From positions 1-36,840 of the forward strand of contig VBCY01000037.1 in NCBI GenBank assembly GCA_005882995.1: a stretch of DNA of 36,840 nt. Reading direction: 5' to 3'. A model generated the notes under the pieces. It saw nothing but the letters and a program-made list of their open reading frames with translations, ran no database searches and was not told where the DNA came from. Position 1 is the stretch's first letter. Each line of letters begins with the position of its first letter. The stretch comes from Betaproteobacteria bacterium. Its GTDB lineage: Bacteria > Pseudomonadota > Gammaproteobacteria > Burkholderiales > Casimicrobiaceae. The translations under genes were made by a program, and so were the position numbers. Positions 1-7,662 of the stretch are shown one piece after another.

Positions 1-2
1 TG

Positions 3-2138
3 GTCGAAGCCATCGACTGGGCTGTCCAGCATGGCATAGACATTATCAGCATGTCGCTGGGCGCCAACTGGGGCGACGCGACATCGGCGGATGCTATCGC
101 TTCGCAAAATGCCGTGCTCGCGGGGATAACTGTGGTCGCGGCCTCGGGCAACGCCGGCCCCGCGCCTTACATCACGTCTTCACCGGCGTCTGCAACTGCC
201 GCGATTACCGCCGCAGCGATGGATGGAACGGCGAGCTTTCCAGGAGCGCGACTCGCCTTGAGCGGCAATCCGAATCCCATCCTCGTTCAAGACTCCAACG
301 GCGCGACGTTCGCGAACGGCACCCAATATCCGATTTTTGTCCTCAGGAACGCTGATGGCACCGTTTCGTTCGGATGCAATGAGTCCGAGTATGTGGATGC
401 GCAGATCACCGGCAAGCTGGTCGACACCGTTCGCGGCAGCACCTGCGCCCGTGTTCTTCGCGCTCAGTATGGCTTCGCACACGGTGCCGCCGCGGTGGCA
501 TTGATCAACAATGCTGCGGGTTATCCTCCGTACGAAGGCGACATTCCCGTACTGAGCGGCAGTGGCATTGTGACCATCCCGTTCTTCGGGGTGCTGGCAA
601 GCGACACAACGGCATTAACCGGGCCCGTGGGAGGTCCGGCTCCCGCGACTGCAACAGCCACCAATGCGGTCGTGCCGAACCCCTCCTTTGAGACCGTCGC
701 GGCTTTCTCGTCGGGTGGACCGCGCACTGGCGACAGCTTGTTCAAGCCTTCGGTCTCTGCCCCGGGCGTCAGCATCTTTTCGACGCTCGCGGGTTCAGGG
801 ACGGGTGGTCTGTTCGAATCCGGAACGTCGATGGCGACGCCGCATATCTCGGGCGTTTCAGCGCTGGTCCGCCAAGCGCATCCAGGCTGGCCTGAGCTCG
901 CGCAGCGCGCCGCGGTTACACAGACCTCGGATCCATTCCAGATGGTCGGCTATTCGGCGCGTCTGGCGGGCAACGGGGTCGTGCAGCCTTTGCCCGCAAC
1001 CAACACGCAAGCCTACGTCGTGGGGACCCCCAATGCGCCCGATCCCCTCTCACTGGGCTTTACCGAATTGACCACGTCAAACTATTCCACGACCCGCACC
1101 GTGGACATTCACAACAGCGGCAGTTTAGCGGTGACGTTCAACGTCGCGACGACGCCGCAAGCGGGTTCCGTCTTGCACACCGTCGGCGTGAGCGGTTCGA
1201 GCATCACCGTCCCGCCAGGCGGCGATGCGAATCTCGGCGTGAAATTGCTGCTGCTGTCAGCGGCGGTACCCGCGACGCATCCGCTCGGGACGACCAACGG
1301 TTTCCACGATGCCGCCGGCACGGTGACGTTGACGCCGGCCGACGCTTCAACAAATGGCGGGGCAAGCCTGCACGTGCCGTACTACGTCGTTCCCCGAGTT
1401 CGCTCCAACGTCCAGGTATCAGGAGTCCCCCCAAGCCTCGGTAGCCCGAATGCGGCCCTGAACGTCACCAACCCTAGCGGCTTGATCGCGGGCACCGGTG
1501 ATTTTTACGCCTGGGGTCTTTCGAGTCCGCCGCAAGGGCTTGCGTACGTGGATACGCGCGCGGTTGGCGTCCAGGCTTTTCCAGCAGGATCCAACAGCAC
1601 GCTAGTCTTCGCCGTTAACACCTACCCCCGATTCTCAAATCCGGCCCCGTTCGAATGGGACATTGCGATCGACATCGACGGGGATGGTGTGACGGATTAT
1701 TTCGTGGTCGGCACCAATATCTCGACCGGTGTACCGACCCAGCCATCCGGACGGCTGGCTTCATTCGTGATCAACGCGAGGACGAACGCAATCATTGCGG
1801 CCCGTTTCGCGGATGTCGCAACCGACAACTCAACTTTCCTGCTGCCGGCGCTTGCTTCGGAAATAGGGTTGTCAGCAGCGCACCCGAGATTCAGCTACAA
1901 GGCATTTGCCTTCAACTTCGATGGTAGCGAGCAGGTCGGCGGCACAGCGTCGTTCAACGCATTCACACCAGCGATTTCGACCGGCCAATTCGTTACCGTT
2001 GCGCCTAACGGCTCAGCGAATGTCCCGGTCTCGATCAACACGGCGGAATGGGCTCTTAGCAAGCCGCTCGGGATCATGATCGTCTCGCAGGACAACGCCA
2101 GCGGTCCGCCACAGGCGATACTCATCTCGACGCCGTAG
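3..2138 (+). CDS. Subtilisin-family (S8) serine protease, 5' end outside window
   Basis: The open frame enters from the left edge (first full codon at 3) and gives 711 residues. The visible part starts just before the conserved ISMSLG strand. It has the oxyanion-hole Asn in AASGNAGP (residue about 50 of the fragment) and the nucleophile Ser in GTSMATPH (about 276). The catalytic Asp and His would lie upstream, outside the window. An insert of roughly 150 residues between the Asn and Ser motifs, containing VALINNAAGYPPYEG, resembles a protease-associated (PA) domain. About 400 residues follow the catalytic core: beta-rich, Thr/Ser/Asn-rich repeats like Fn3-type tails, with an IDIDGDGVTDY acidic stretch that could bind calcium. 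This is the usual architecture of a large secreted subtilase. Substrate unknown. A strong terminator follows 18 bases after the stop, so it is the last gene of its transcript. Confidence 0.93.
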   Translation, partial: VEAIDWAVQHGIDIISMSLGANWGDATSADAIASQNAVLAGITVVAASGNAGPAPYITSSPASATAAITAAAMDGTASFPGARLALSGNPNPILVQDSNGATFANGTQYPIFVLRNADGTVSFGCNESEYVDAQITGKLVDTVRGSTCARVLRAQYGFAHGAAAVALINNAAGYPPYEGDIPVLSGSGIVTIPFFGVLASDTTALTGPVGGPAPATATATNAVVPNPSFETVAAFSSGGPRTGDSLFKPSVSAPGVSIFSTLAGSGTGGLFESGTSMATPHISGVSALVRQAHPGWPELAQRAAVTQTSDPFQMVGYSARLAGNGVVQPLPATNTQAYVVGTPNAPDPLSLGFTELTTSNYSTTRTVDIHNSGSLAVTFNVATTPQAGSVLHTVGVSGSSITVPPGGDANLGVKLLLLSAAVPATHPLGTTNGFHDAAGTVTLTPADASTNGGASLHVPYYVVPRVRSNVQVSGVPPSLGSPNAALNVTNPSGLIAGTGDFYAWGLSSPPQGLAYVDTRAVGVQAFPAGSNSTLVFAVNTYPRFSNPAPFEWDIAIDIDGDGVTDYFVVGTNISTGVPTQPSGRLASFVINARTNAIIAARFADVATDNSTFLLPALASEIGLSAAHPRFSYKAFAFNFDGSEQVGGTASFNAFTPAISTGQFVTVAPNGSANVPVSINTAEWALSKPLGIMIVSQDNASGPPQAILISTP

Positions 2139-2155
2139 TCTTGACGAACGACGCG

Positions 2156-2192
2156 CTCGGCTCCCTCGCGACGCGCGGGAGCCGAGTTTTTT
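2156..2192 (+). terminator. Rho-independent terminator of the subtilase gene
   Basis: A 10-bp perfect stem (CTCGGCTCCC at 2156-2165 with GGGAGCCGAG at 2177-2186), an 11-base loop and six T residues at 2187-2192. The T-tract lies on the plus strand only, so the signal acts on the protease transcript and not on the tRNA gene opposite. Confidence 0.92.
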
Positions 2193-2218
2193 ATGAAGCG
2201 GGCCTCCGCCGGAATGGG

Positions 2219-2291
2219 TGGCCAAGGGCGGAATTGAACCACCGACACACGGATTTTCAGTCCGCTGCTCTACCAACTGAGCTACTTGGCC
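2219..2291 (-). tRNA. tRNA-Phe (anticodon GAA)
   Basis: On the minus strand the 73-base sequence folds as a full cloverleaf. The acceptor stem is GGCCAAG with CTTGGCC, the D-arm is GCTCAGTTGGTAGAGC, the anticodon stem GCGGA/TCCGT carries loop CTGAAAA (anticodon GAA), and the T-arm is GGTGG TTCAATT CCGCC. The discriminator base is A. The bases after it are CCC rather than CCA, so the 3' CCA appears not to be encoded and would be added by tRNA nucleotidyltransferase. Confidence 0.96.
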
Positions 2292-2345
2292 AAACCGCAA
2301 ATTTTACCAGATCAGACGCGTCAGCCGACCGGAGTCCACCGCGAC

Positions 2346-2373
2346 AAAAAAGGCCGGGCAAGTGCCCGGCCTT
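2346..2373 (-). terminator. Rho-independent terminator of the cold-shock gene
   Basis: Read on the minus strand, GGCCGGGC / GCCCGGCC forms an 8-bp GC-only stem (2364-2371 with 2352-2359). It has a 4-base loop, flanking A-T pairs and six T residues (2351-2346). It lies 23 bases past the stop codon of the cold-shock gene. Confidence 0.92.
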
Positions 2374-2395
2374 CACTAAGTGTGGTTGCTTCTCG

Positions 2396-2599
2396 TCAAA
2401 CCGTCTGGATATTCGACGCCTGCTTTCCCTTGGGACCCGTCGTTACTTCGAAGGAGACCTTCTGGCCTTCCTTCAATGACTTGAATCCCGGCATGTTGAT
2501 CGCCGAGAAATGCGCGAAGAGATCTTCGCCGCCGCCATCCGGCGTAATAAAGCCAAAGCCTTTGGCGTCGTTAAACCACTTTACTGTTCCTGTTGCCAT
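2396..2599 (-). CDS. CspA-family cold-shock protein
   Basis: A 67-residue single cold-shock (OB-fold) domain starting [18 protein letters not shown]. It has the RNA-binding motifs RNP1 (KGFGFI) and RNP2 (DLFAHFSAI) and is full length for the family. The ATG at 2599 is chosen over an in-frame TTG three codons upstream because AAGGA sits 9 bases before this ATG and the MATGTVKW start is typical. These proteins are cytoplasmic nucleic-acid chaperones that melt RNA structure and can act as antiterminators. A sigma70 promoter lies at 2743-2771, which gives a leader of about 135-140 nt, and a strong terminator follows, so it is a single-gene transcript. The paralogue (cold-induced or constitutive) cannot be told from sequence alone. 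Confidence 0.96.
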   Translation of the reverse strand: MATGTVKWFNDAKGFGFITPDGGGEDLFAHFSAINMPGFKSLKEGQKVSFEVTTGPKGKQASNIQTV

Positions 2600-2617
2600 G
2601 TTTTCCAATCCTTAAAA

Positions 2618-2644
2618 CAAAAAATTAATTCGGGGCGAACCCCG
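2618..2644 (-). promoter_or_regulatory. Leader hairpin with U-tract before the cold-shock gene
   Basis: In the cold-shock mRNA leader, CGGGG-TTCG-CCCCG (2644-2631, minus strand) forms a GC stem capped by a UUCG loop. AATTAA and then six T residues follow, ending just before the AAGGA ribosome site. It looks like a weak terminator or a temperature-sensitive leader structure. The six-base gap between stem and T-run weakens the terminator reading. A role is inferred only. Confidence 0.35.
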
Positions 2645-2742
2645 GCCGATGTTTCGATCTCAAGGACAGGAAAGGACGGCTTTCGGATACAGCACACGCC
2701 CTACAGGTCGCGCTTTAGTACTTGAAATAAAACACAAAGCGC

Positions 2743-2771
2743 ACTATACGCATTATCCCTGATGCGGTCAA
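2743..2771 (-). promoter_or_regulatory. Sigma70-type promoter of the cold-shock gene
   Basis: On the minus strand TTGACC (2771-2766), a 17-base spacer and TATAGT (2748-2743) match the -35/-10 consensus well (5/6 each, optimal spacing). The predicted start, near 2735, gives a leader of about 135-140 nt. Long leaders are typical of cold-shock genes. Confidence 0.75.
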
Positions 2772-2806
2772 ATGCGCTCGTTAGGCCATGTGGAGAGCAT
2801 CGCCGC

Positions 2807-3832
2807 TCATTTCCGGAGGTCGGCCCGTGCCAGCGCCACGCCTGCGCCCAGGGCGTGAAGCTTCGCGCGCGCGACGGAACGCGACAAGGGCACCATCCCG
2901 CAGTTCGTGCAGGGGTATAGACACTCTGCAGGAACATATTGAAGGGCAGCGCAGATAGTTGCTGCAACCTCTTCCGGGCTTTCTACCCTGTCCGTGGCGA
3001 CGTCGACGGCTCCTACAAGCACGTCCTTTCCATCGAGCAGCGCGATGAGTTCGATCGGCACATGCGAATTGGCGCACTCAAGCGAGATCTGTCCGATCGC
3101 AGACCGAGCCAGAAGAGGAAACGTCTGCTCGTACTGCCGCCACTCCTGTCCCAGCGTTTTTTTCCAGTCGATGTTGGCCTTGATCCCGTAGCCGTAGCAG
3201 ATGTGCACGGCCGTTTTGCAGCGAAGTCCTTGCACCGCCCGCTCCAGCGTTGCCACGCCCCAATCGCGCACTTCCTCGAAATAGACGTTGAACGCAGGCT
3301 CGTCGAACTGGATGACATCGATGCCTGCCGCCTCGATCGCGAGCGCCTCTTCATTGAGAATCTCCGCAAAGACCCAGGCCAGCTTCTGCCGGCTTCGATA
3401 ATGGACGTCGTAGAGCGTGTCGACCATCGTCATCGGTCCAGGCAGGGTGTATTTGGCTTTGCGCTGGGTCACGCTGCGCAGGAACTTCGCGTCCTCGACA
3501 TAGACCGGATGACGGCGAGCCACGGAGTCCACGACCATCGGCACATCGGCGTCGTAACGGTTGCGAATCCTCACCGTCTTGCGGTGCTGGAAATCCACGC
3601 CGTCGAGGTTCTCGATGAAGGTCGTCACGAAATGACGACGTGTTTGCTCACCATCGCTGACGATATCGATGCCGGCCGCCTCCTGGTCGGCGACAGCAAG
3701 ACGCACCGCGTCGCGCTTGCCCTCGGTGAGCCGCTCGCCTTCGAGCAGCCAGGGCGCCCAGAGTTGATTGGGAGGGGCAAGCCAGGACGGCTTGGGAAGG
3801 CTCCCCGCAATGGTGGTTTGCAGGAGTGGCAT
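2807..3832 (-). CDS. Core-MetE-type (cobalamin-independent) methionine synthase
   Basis: 341 residues from the ATG at 3832 (MPLLQTTIAGSLPKPSWL). The open frame reaches further upstream, but that part has no family resemblance. The protein matches only the C-terminal catalytic barrel of MetE. The zinc ligands of that fold are visible as His-x-Cys in VHICYGYG, the Glu in ISLECANSH and the Cys in YPCTNCG, and the homocysteine/substrate region DGEQTRR is present. The N-terminal folate-binding half of classical 750-residue MetE is absent. Short proteins of this type transfer methyl groups to homocysteine from donors other than polyglutamyl methyl-tetrahydrofolate, and some depend on a separate partner. 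No partner gene is next to it. It is transcribed alone, divergently from the dehydrogenase at 4012. Confidence 0.88.
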   Translation of the reverse strand: MPLLQTTIAGSLPKPSWLAPPNQLWAPWLLEGERLTEGKRDAVRLAVADQEAAGIDIVSDGEQTRRHFVTTFIENLDGVDFQHRKTVRIRNRYDADVPMVVDSVARRHPVYVEDAKFLRSVTQRKAKYTLPGPMTMVDTLYDVHYRSRQKLAWVFAEILNEEALAIEAAGIDVIQFDEPAFNVYFEEVRDWGVATLERAVQGLRCKTAVHICYGYGIKANIDWKKTLGQEWRQYEQTFPLLARSAIGQISLECANSHVPIELIALLDGKDVLVGAVDVATDRVESPEEVAATICAALQYVPAECLYPCTNCGMVPLSRSVARAKLHALGAGVALARADLRK

Positions 3833-4011
3833 CGATCGTTTCAACGCGGGGATTGAGGCAAGGCGACGATTATAGCCGGACAGTGCAACGCTACCTGTAC
3901 TGGCACGACCGCGGTATCGATAAACCACTTGTCCGGAGCGTGGGCCGCAGTTAGGCTGGGCGCCTCGCTCCGTATCGAGCAACGCGTCGCTAGCGGTACC
4001 AACTCTGCAAC

Positions 4012-4977
4012 ATGTCCAAAGCGCTGTATGCCGACTGGGACTATCCCGACGTCGAGTTGGAGCATGCGTTGTTCGCATCGGCAGGGATCGAGCTCGGGAC
4101 GGCGCAATGCAAGACCGAAGACGATCTGATCCACGCTGCTGCAGGCTGCTCCGGCATTCTCGTTCAATACGCACCGGTGACCGAGCGAGTCGTCTCGGCG
4201 CTGCCGCAGCTGGGCATTGTCAGCCGCATCGGCGCCGGAATTGACAACGTCGACATTGCTGCCTGCGAGCGCCATGGCATATGGGTTGCCAACTCGCCCG
4301 ATTATGGTATCGGCGAGGTGGCAACCCATGCGCTCGCGCTTGCGCTGGCATTGATGCGTAACGTTGTCGCCTATCAACGCGACATTCATTCCGGACGATG
4401 GCATTACCTTTCCTCAGGCGTGTTGCGGCGCCCGAGCGAAATGATCCTGGGCATCGTGGGCCTGGGGCGGATCGGCAAACGCATGGCACATATCTCGCGC
4501 AATGTCTTCAGGCGCGTGATGGCTTGCGATCCCTATCTCATTGACGGCGATTTCCCCCCTTATGTCGAGCGCGCCGACCTGCAGGGGTTGTTTGCGCAAT
4601 GCGACGTGGTGAGCGTGCATGCACCGCTCAGTGAAGAGACTCGCGGCATGATCGACGGTCCCCTGCTCTCACACATGCGCCCTGGTTCATACTTCGTCAA
4701 TACCGCACGTGGAGCGATGGTCAAAATCGACGATTTGCTTGGCGCACTCGATAGTGGAATACTTGCCGGCGCCGGGCTGGACGTCCTGCCAGACGAGCCC
4801 GTCGGGAGTGACAACCCGCTGCTCGCTCATCCACGCGTGATCCTGACTCCGCACGCAGCATTTTTCAGCGTTCAGGCGCAAGTCGAGCTTCGGCGCAAGG
4901 CGGCGCAAAATATCGTAAGCTGGCTCAAAACGGGAAAGCCCGATTACGTGGTCGTGGCGGGAAGGAGGAGGCCTTGA
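4012..4977 (+). CDS. D-isomer-specific 2-hydroxyacid dehydrogenase (NAD-dependent)
   Basis: 321 residues, normal length for the family. A Rossmann nucleotide-binding motif GIVGLGRIG is at about 147-155. The catalytic triad is visible as Arg233 in NTARG, Glu262 in PDEP and His281 in LTPHAAF. These enzymes reduce 2-keto acids to D-2-hydroxyacids, or the reverse, in the cytoplasm. The sequence resembles the phosphoglycerate-dehydrogenase/CtBP-like branch, and its substrate cannot be assigned. It ends 31 bases before the ABC transporter ATPase gene and is probably co-transcribed with the importer, which suggests that it processes the imported compound or a breakdown product (inference). No good ribosome-binding site is seen before the ATG, so the start is moderately certain. 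Confidence 0.9.
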   Translation: MSKALYADWDYPDVELEHALFASAGIELGTAQCKTEDDLIHAAAGCSGILVQYAPVTERVVSALPQLGIVSRIGAGIDNVDIAACERHGIWVANSPDYGIGEVATHALALALALMRNVVAYQRDIHSGRWHYLSSGVLRRPSEMILGIVGLGRIGKRMAHISRNVFRRVMACDPYLIDGDFPPYVERADLQGLFAQCDVVSVHAPLSEETRGMIDGPLLSHMRPGSYFVNTARGAMVKIDDLLGALDSGILAGAGLDVLPDEPVGSDNPLLAHPRVILTPHAAFFSVQAQVELRRKAAQNIVSWLKTGKPDYVVVAGRRRP

Positions 4978-5008
4978 TGGTTAGGCGACGACAGAGTGGG
5001 GGAAAAGC

Positions 5009-6079
5009 GTGGCGTCGGTAAATATTCGCGCCGTTCACAAGCATTTCGGCTCGACGCATGTTATCCGAGGCGTCGACGTCGATATCGCTGACGGCGAATT
5101 CTGCGTCCTCGTGGGCCCATCGGGATGCGGCAAATCGACACTGTTGCGCATGATCGCAGGTCTCGAGGAGATCGGCGAAGGCGAGATCAGTATCAGCGGC
5201 AGGGTCGTGAACCGCGTGCCGCCCAAGGCGCGCGACATTGCGATGGTGTTCCAGAACTACGCGCTGTATCCGCACATGACGGTGCGCGACAATATGTCGT
5301 TCGCTCTGATGCTGGCCAAGCAGCCGAAGGACGCGATCGAGGCGCGAGTGGCGCGCGCCGCTGGCATTCTTGGCCTCAAGGACTATCTCGACCGCTATCC
5401 CCGGCAGCTCTCGGGCGGACAACGGCAGCGCGTCGCGATGGGACGCGCCATCGTGCGCGACCCGCAGGTTTTCTTGTTCGATGAACCGCTTTCCAACCTC
5501 GACGCCAAGCTTCGCGTGCAGATGCGCACCGAGATCAAGGAACTGCAGCAGCGCCTGAAGACGACTTCGATATACGTCACCCACGACCAGATCGAGGCGA
5601 TGACCATGGCCGACAAGATCGTCGTCATGCGCGACGGTGTCGTCGAGCAGACCGGCGATCCGCTTTCCCTTTACGATCGCCCCAACAACATCTTCGTTGC
5701 CGGGTTCATCGGTTCGCCGGCGATGAACATGGTTCCAGGCACCGCGCGCATGAACGGTGGCGCCGCGCACGTCGAGTTCGGCGCCGGAGTCACATTGCCG
5801 TTGCCTCACAGCGCGCGCGCCGCGGACGGCCAGCGCGTTCTTTACGGCATCAGGCCGGAGCACTGTATGCTTTCCGACGCCGGATTGCCGGCGGAGGTCG
5901 TCGTCGTCGAACCGACCGGGGCTGATACCCAGCTCTATTGCCGGTTCAATAGTCAAGAATTGAACTCGCTGGTGCGCGATCGTGTTACCTGCCGCGCGGG
6001 CGATCGCGTCGCGCTGGCGCCGGATCTGGCGCACGCCCATATTTTTGATGCTGCGACAGGCGCGCGGCTCACGGCATAG
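5009..6079 (+). CDS. ABC importer ATPase, MalK/UgpC type (CUT1 family)
   Basis: 356 residues with a GTG start preceded by GGGGAAAA. All ATPase motifs are present: Walker [10 protein letters not shown] (36-44), Q-loop Gln82 in VFQNYALYP, signature LSGGQ (134-138), Walker B VFLFDEP (154-160) and switch His192. The last 120 residues form the OB-fold/TOBE regulatory domain of the MalK type, including the IRPEH motif. It energises the two permeases encoded at 7663 and 8580. Length and the [13 protein letters not shown] stretch place it with sugar or glycerol-phosphate type importers, but the true substrate is set by the binding protein and is unknown. First of four transporter genes, all in one direction. 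Confidence 0.95.
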   Translation: MASVNIRAVHKHFGSTHVIRGVDVDIADGEFCVLVGPSGCGKSTLLRMIAGLEEIGEGEISISGRVVNRVPPKARDIAMVFQNYALYPHMTVRDNMSFALMLAKQPKDAIEARVARAAGILGLKDYLDRYPRQLSGGQRQRVAMGRAIVRDPQVFLFDEPLSNLDAKLRVQMRTEIKELQQRLKTTSIYVTHDQIEAMTMADKIVVMRDGVVEQTGDPLSLYDRPNNIFVAGFIGSPAMNMVPGTARMNGGAAHVEFGAGVTLPLPHSARAADGQRVLYGIRPEHCMLSDAGLPAEVVVVEPTGADTQLYCRFNSQELNSLVRDRVTCRAGDRVALAPDLAHAHIFDAATGARLTA

Positions 6080-6141
6080 GAATCATCATTCGAGCCGCAT
6101 CACCAAACAATGGACTCGAACTTCAACCCTAGGAGGAACGC

Positions 6142-7467
6142 ATGAGCAGATTCAAACGTCGCGATTTTCTGAAAGTTACCGCCGGGGTCGCCGCAGGCAC
6201 CGCGCTCGGCAGCGGCTCGGCGCTGTTCTCAGCCGAAGCCGCGGCGCAGTACAAGGTCACCCCCGAAAAGGGCGCCAAGCTGCGCCTGCTGCGCTGGAAG
6301 CGCTTCGTCCAGGGTGACGAGGACATGTGGGCGGAGAACACCAAGAAATTCACCCAGGCGACGGGCATCGACGTTCGCATCGATGCCGAAGGCTGGGAGG
6401 ACGTGCGTCCCAAAGCCGCAGTCGCGGCCAATATCGGCAGCGGACCGGACATCATCATCGGCACGTTCGAGGACGCGCACCAGTATCCCGAGAAGCTCGT
6501 CGACGTAACCGACGTCTGCAATTACCTCGGCGGCAAGTACGGCGGGTGGTACGACGTATGTAAGTCGTACTGCACCTACAATGGCAAGTGGATCGCGGTG
6601 CCCATGGGCTGCGCCGGCAATGCACTGGTTTATCGCATCAGCGCCATGAAGGCCGCGGGCTTCGTCGCGTTCCCGAAGGACTTGCCTGGCTTCCTCAAGC
6701 TCTGCCAAGGGCTGAAGGCGAAGGGTCTACCGCCGGGTTTCGCGCTCGGCAACGCCACCGGCGACGGAAACACCTGGACCCACTGGCTGGTCTGGTCGCA
6801 TGGAGGCAAGATGGTGGATGAAAAGAACAATGTCGTTATCAACAGCCCCGAGACCATCGCCGCGCTCGAGTACGGCAAGCAGATGTACGAGACCTTCGTC
6901 CCGGGCACGCTGTCATGGCTCGATCCGAACAACAACAAGGCGTTCCTCGACGGGCAGATCGGTGTCACGCTCAACGGTATCTCGATCTACTACGCCGCGA
7001 AGACCTCGCAGGACCCGAAGTTGAAGGAAATGGCGGCCGACATCGGGCATGCCAACCTGCCGGTCGGGCCTATCGGCAAGACCACCGAACTCAATCTTTT
7101 CTTCCCGATGATGGTGTTCAAATACTCGAAGTACCCGAACGCCGCCAAGGCATATCTCGCGTTCATGATGGAGAAGGAGCAATACGAGCCGTGGCAACAA
7201 GCCTCGATCGGTTATGTAACGCAGCCGCTCAAAGCCTACGAGTCGAACCCGATTTGGACCTCCGATCCGAAGCACACGCCCTATCGCGAGGCGATGAAGA
7301 TCATGCTGCCGAACGGCTACGCAGGCGAGATGGGGTACGCTTCCGCCGCGACCATGGCCGACTTCATCATCGTTAACATGGTTGCCGAGGCGGTATCCGG
7401 CTCGAAGAGCCCGAAGGAGGCGGCGGAACGCGCTCAGAAGCGTGCCGAGCGCTATTACAAGGTATGA
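6142..7467 (+). CDS. ABC importer substrate-binding protein, Tat-exported
   Basis: 441 residues. The N-terminus MSRFKRRDFLKVTAG carries a twin-arginine motif (RRDFLK) followed by a hydrophobic segment and an AEAAA cleavage region, so it is predicted to be folded before export to the periplasm. AGGAGG at 6131-6136, five bases before the ATG, fixes the start and suggests high expression. The rest is a family-1 extracellular solute-binding fold of normal length, for example GPDIIIGTFEDAHQYPEKLVDVTD and the hinge-side WIAVPMGCAGNALVYR. Four Cys lie between about residues 126 and 155, unusual for this family and able to form disulfides. The ligand is probably a sugar, polyol or sugar derivative because the partners are CUT1-type, but this is not shown by the sequence. 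Confidence 0.94.
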   Translation: MSRFKRRDFLKVTAGVAAGTALGSGSALFSAEAAAQYKVTPEKGAKLRLLRWKRFVQGDEDMWAENTKKFTQATGIDVRIDAEGWEDVRPKAAVAANIGSGPDIIIGTFEDAHQYPEKLVDVTDVCNYLGGKYGGWYDVCKSYCTYNGKWIAVPMGCAGNALVYRISAMKAAGFVAFPKDLPGFLKLCQGLKAKGLPPGFALGNATGDGNTWTHWLVWSHGGKMVDEKNNVVINSPETIAALEYGKQMYETFVPGTLSWLDPNNNKAFLDGQIGVTLNGISIYYAAKTSQDPKLKEMAADIGHANLPVGPIGKTTELNLFFPMMVFKYSKYPNAAKAYLAFMMEKEQYEPWQQASIGYVTQPLKAYESNPIWTSDPKHTPYREAMKIMLPNGYAGEMGYASAATMADFIIVNMVAEAVSGSKSPKEAAERAQKRAERYYKV

Positions 7468-7526
7468 AGTCGCGACGGTGAAACGTCTGGGATTGACGAA
7501 GCGGCGAGCGGCGCGACGTCATACCT

Positions 7527-7571
7527 GCGCGGATTGAAGCGGGCGCCTGGCGGCGGGCTCTTAATCCGCGC
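7527..7571. repeat. Spaced inverted repeat inside the ABC operon
   Basis: GCGCGGATT (7527-7535) and AATCCGCGC (7563-7571) are perfect complements separated by 27 bases rich in GGCG. Together with the palindrome at 7579-7619 it fills the 195-base gap between the binding-protein gene and the first permease gene. Confidence 0.6.
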
Positions 7572-7578
7572 AACACCG

Positions 7579-7619
7579 CTCACTCGCCCCTCTCCGTCGG
7601 GAGAGGGGCCGGGGGTGAG
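7579..7619. repeat. REP-like palindromic element
   Basis: Nested inverted repeats: an inner CCCCTCTCC (7587-7595) / GGAGAGGGG (7600-7608) with a 4-base loop, and an outer CTCAC (7579-7583) / GTGAG (7615-7619). The sequence type, which translates as RPSPSGEGPGVRE, is the well-known dispersed intergenic palindrome of many Proteobacteria. In an operon such a hairpin typically protects upstream mRNA from 3' exonucleases, which would favour high binding-protein expression relative to the permeases (inference). Confidence 0.75.
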
Positions 7620-7662
7620 GGAAAGATCTGTTAGGTGTTCATTGAATTCTCCGCGGGCCCAG

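Noticed and set aside
2939-3856. 305-codon plus-strand open frame opposite the methionine synthase
   Set aside because: It is antisense to a clearly conserved gene in GC-rich DNA, has no recognisable motif and no ribosome site.
3833-4174. N-terminal extension of the methionine synthase
   Set aside because: The 114 extra residues show no family resemblance and would overlap the divergent dehydrogenase gene; MPLLQTTIAGSLPKP is the expected start.
4925-6040. 371-codon minus-strand open frame opposite the ABC ATPase
   Set aside because: A shadow of the ATPase reading frame; composition is His/Arg-rich and family-less.
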